Source of the DNA: DATDPY01 sp964395765
Lineage (GTDB): Bacteria; Bacteroidota; Bacteroidia; Cytophagales; Cyclobacteriaceae
Assembly (NCBI GenBank): GCA_964395765.1
Contig: CAYNCU010000235.1
Span: 1-6,131 of the forward strand
Length of the DNA stretch: 6,131 nt
Reading direction: 5' to 3'
The notes beneath the pieces are model-generated. The model saw only the letters and a program-made list of their open reading frames with translations, did not search any database and was not told the origin of the DNA. Positions 4,930 through 6,131 of the stretch are shown here, in pieces. The stretch's first letter is position 1, and every line of letters starts with the position of its first letter. The translations under genes and the position numbers were made by a program.

Positions 4930-6131
4930 TTACCGCAATAGCACAATTTTTCCAAAACCCTGTTTAAATGCCTTATCGCCTGCAGTCTGGCGCAGGGGAA
5001 TCGATTGACCGTTAATCCGGGCGAGGACCCTGTAAAGGTATACCCCGTTGGCGAGCTGGTCGCCATATTCATCCCGGCCGTTCCAGGCATACTGAGTGAT
5101 ATTATTACCGATATGAATCGGCCCGATCTCATCCTGGGTAATCTCACGGACTACCCTTCCTCCGATGGTCATGATCTGGATTTTGATCTGATCGGGGATC
5201 TCGCTTCCGGTTAGAGTAAAAACAAAGCGGGTAGACGATGAAAAAGGATTAGGATAAGGATAGAAATTGGAAAGGCTGGATTCATTGATCACCTCGAACT
5301 GGGTTGTATAAGGCTGGGCAGCTGCCAGGTTCCCGCTGGCATCGGTGGCCTGCACCTGCAGGGTATACAGACCGTCATCCAGGTTTTTGGGATTATAATC
5401 GATCGTAAAATCCTGGTCCTTCGTGGCGGGGGTCCACTGTATATCGTTTTCATTAAAGGAGATCGGGCGGAATGTACAGGTATCGCAATTGCTTTTCATC
5501 TTTATCGTGATTCCGTCAGTTGTGGTTTTAAGGAGAATTTTATTATCATCCTTGATCCGGATATTGATCATGGGACTGGGAGAGACAATTTCGCCATCAA
5601 GGATGTATCGCCCGTCGACCATCACATCAATGAGGGGATGGGTTTTGTCCACGCTGACTATGAAGTGCCCGGGCAAATTGATGATATTATTATTATAATA
5701 TTGCTCAGGAATTAAACCGGGGTTTGCATATACGGTAAGATCATTGGTTCCTCCCCAGCCGAGGGTATTTATTGGCACCTTGAATTTATCGGAAGACAGG
5801 GCCTTTAAGGGGGCGATGGTAAGCCTTTCTTTGCCGGTTTTATTTAAATCTTTATTACTGATTGTATAATCGACGCGAATAGAATCCGGGAAATCATAGT
5901 CGCTAAGGTTTCTGAATACGAAAGGAGATTCAAATTTTTCACCTTCCTGTTCTTTAATCCCGGAAACATGGAGACTGTCCCCAGGTAAAAGAATTCCTTC
6001 CGGCATGCCTTCATACGATACCATCCAGTTGGAAAGCTGCGCCGGTGTAAAAGAAACGGTATTGGAGGTGCTGAATTTTACACGGAGAAACGGATACTGG
6101 GAAGCATTGATCCCGCTTAAGCTGGTACTGG
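4930..6131 (-). CDS. C-terminal part of a large type IX secretion-associated protein, probably gingipain (C25)/PorU2-like; 5' end beyond the window
   Basis: The minus-strand frame is open from the right edge to the TAA at 4932-4930, giving 399 residues. It stays open upstream of the ATG at 6024, and the extra residues (including FLRVKF and SFTPAQLSNW) read as good protein, so that ATG is internal. The first half looks like adhesion-type beta domains. At about residue 160 HPLIDVMVDGRYILDGEIVS opens an Ig-like module; a CDTC motif follows (Cys 215 and 218). From about 284 comes the C-terminal domain: YPYPNPFSSSTRFVFTLTG (290-308), then an FlgD-like Ig fold with EIGPIHIGNN, YAWNGRDEYGDQ and NGVYLYRV, ending in KIVLLR. 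This tail matches my memory of large Bacteroidota proteins annotated as C25 peptidase or PorU2-type T9SS sortase. The catalytic part would lie beyond the edge, so the peptidase assignment is inference. A secreted or surface location is likely. No neighbouring gene is co-oriented at close range. Confidence 0.8.
   Translation of the reverse strand, partial: STSLSGINASQYPFLRVKFSTSNTVSFTPAQLSNWMVSYEGMPEGILLPGDSLHVSGIKEQEGEKFESPFVFRNLSDYDFPDSIRVDYTISNKDLNKTGKERLTIAPLKALSSDKFKVPINTLGWGGTNDLTVYANPGLIPEQYYNNNIINLPGHFIVSVDKTHPLIDVMVDGRYILDGEIVSPSPMINIRIKDDNKILLKTTTDGITIKMKSNCDTCTFRPISFNENDIQWTPATKDQDFTIDYNPKNLDDGLYTLQVQATDASGNLAAAQPYTTQFEVINESSLSNFYPYPNPFSSSTRFVFTLTGSEIPDQIKIQIMTIGGRVVREITQDEIGPIHIGNNITQYAWNGRDEYGDQLANGVYLYRVLARINGQSIPLRQTAGDKAFKQGFGKIVLLR

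Noticed and set aside
5005..5214. Plus-strand open frame inside the T9SS-type gene region
   Set aside because: Antisense to a well-supported conserved C-terminal domain; no domain of its own.
6022..6024. ATG taken as the start of the T9SS-type protein
   Set aside because: The frame remains open and protein-like to the right edge of the window, so the true start lies outside.

Overview
The window looks like chromosomal DNA from a member of the Bacteroidota. Four things point there: an ECF sigma factor of the kind expanded in that phylum, a large AsmA-like membrane protein with the C-terminal sequence typical of Bacteroidota homologues, a stand-alone REC-domain response regulator, and the C-terminal end of a large protein with a YPNPF-type, FlgD-like tail as found in type IX secretion (T9SS) proteins. 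Ribosome binding sites are weak or absent throughout, as is usual in the phylum. No plasmid or phage genes are visible.

Layout, left to right. Bases 1-584 (minus strand) hold an almost complete ECF sigma factor that runs off the left edge. After a featureless AT-rich spacer come a strong terminator hairpin and an intact tRNA-Val(UAC), both on the minus strand. Just upstream of the tRNA lies a compact palindrome cluster (1017-1163). It contains a second copy of the first 24 nucleotides of the tRNA. That copy is split in its D-loop by a 55-base insert made of exactly two back-to-back hairpins, and two further long hairpins follow. A gene-free stretch of about 270 bases leads to an AsmA-family gene on the plus strand (1432-3933). 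A 250-base spacer separates it from an orphan single-domain response regulator on the minus strand (4187-4618). About 310 bases of non-coding DNA with several small inverted repeats follow, and the window ends in the 3' part of a large secreted or surface protein on the minus strand (4930 to the right edge).

The genes do not form one operon. Each is separated from the next by 250 bases or more, and strands alternate, so they look like independent single-gene units. Two are regulatory (sigma factor, response regulator), and two concern the cell envelope or secretion (AsmA-like protein, T9SS-type protein). No direct functional link between them can be read from the sequence.

The most unusual element is the palindrome cluster beside tRNA-Val. 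The ends of the double hairpin coincide with the break in the tRNA copy, which suggests a small non-coding palindromic mobile unit that inserted into a duplicated tRNA fragment. I see no credible new protein-based system here.
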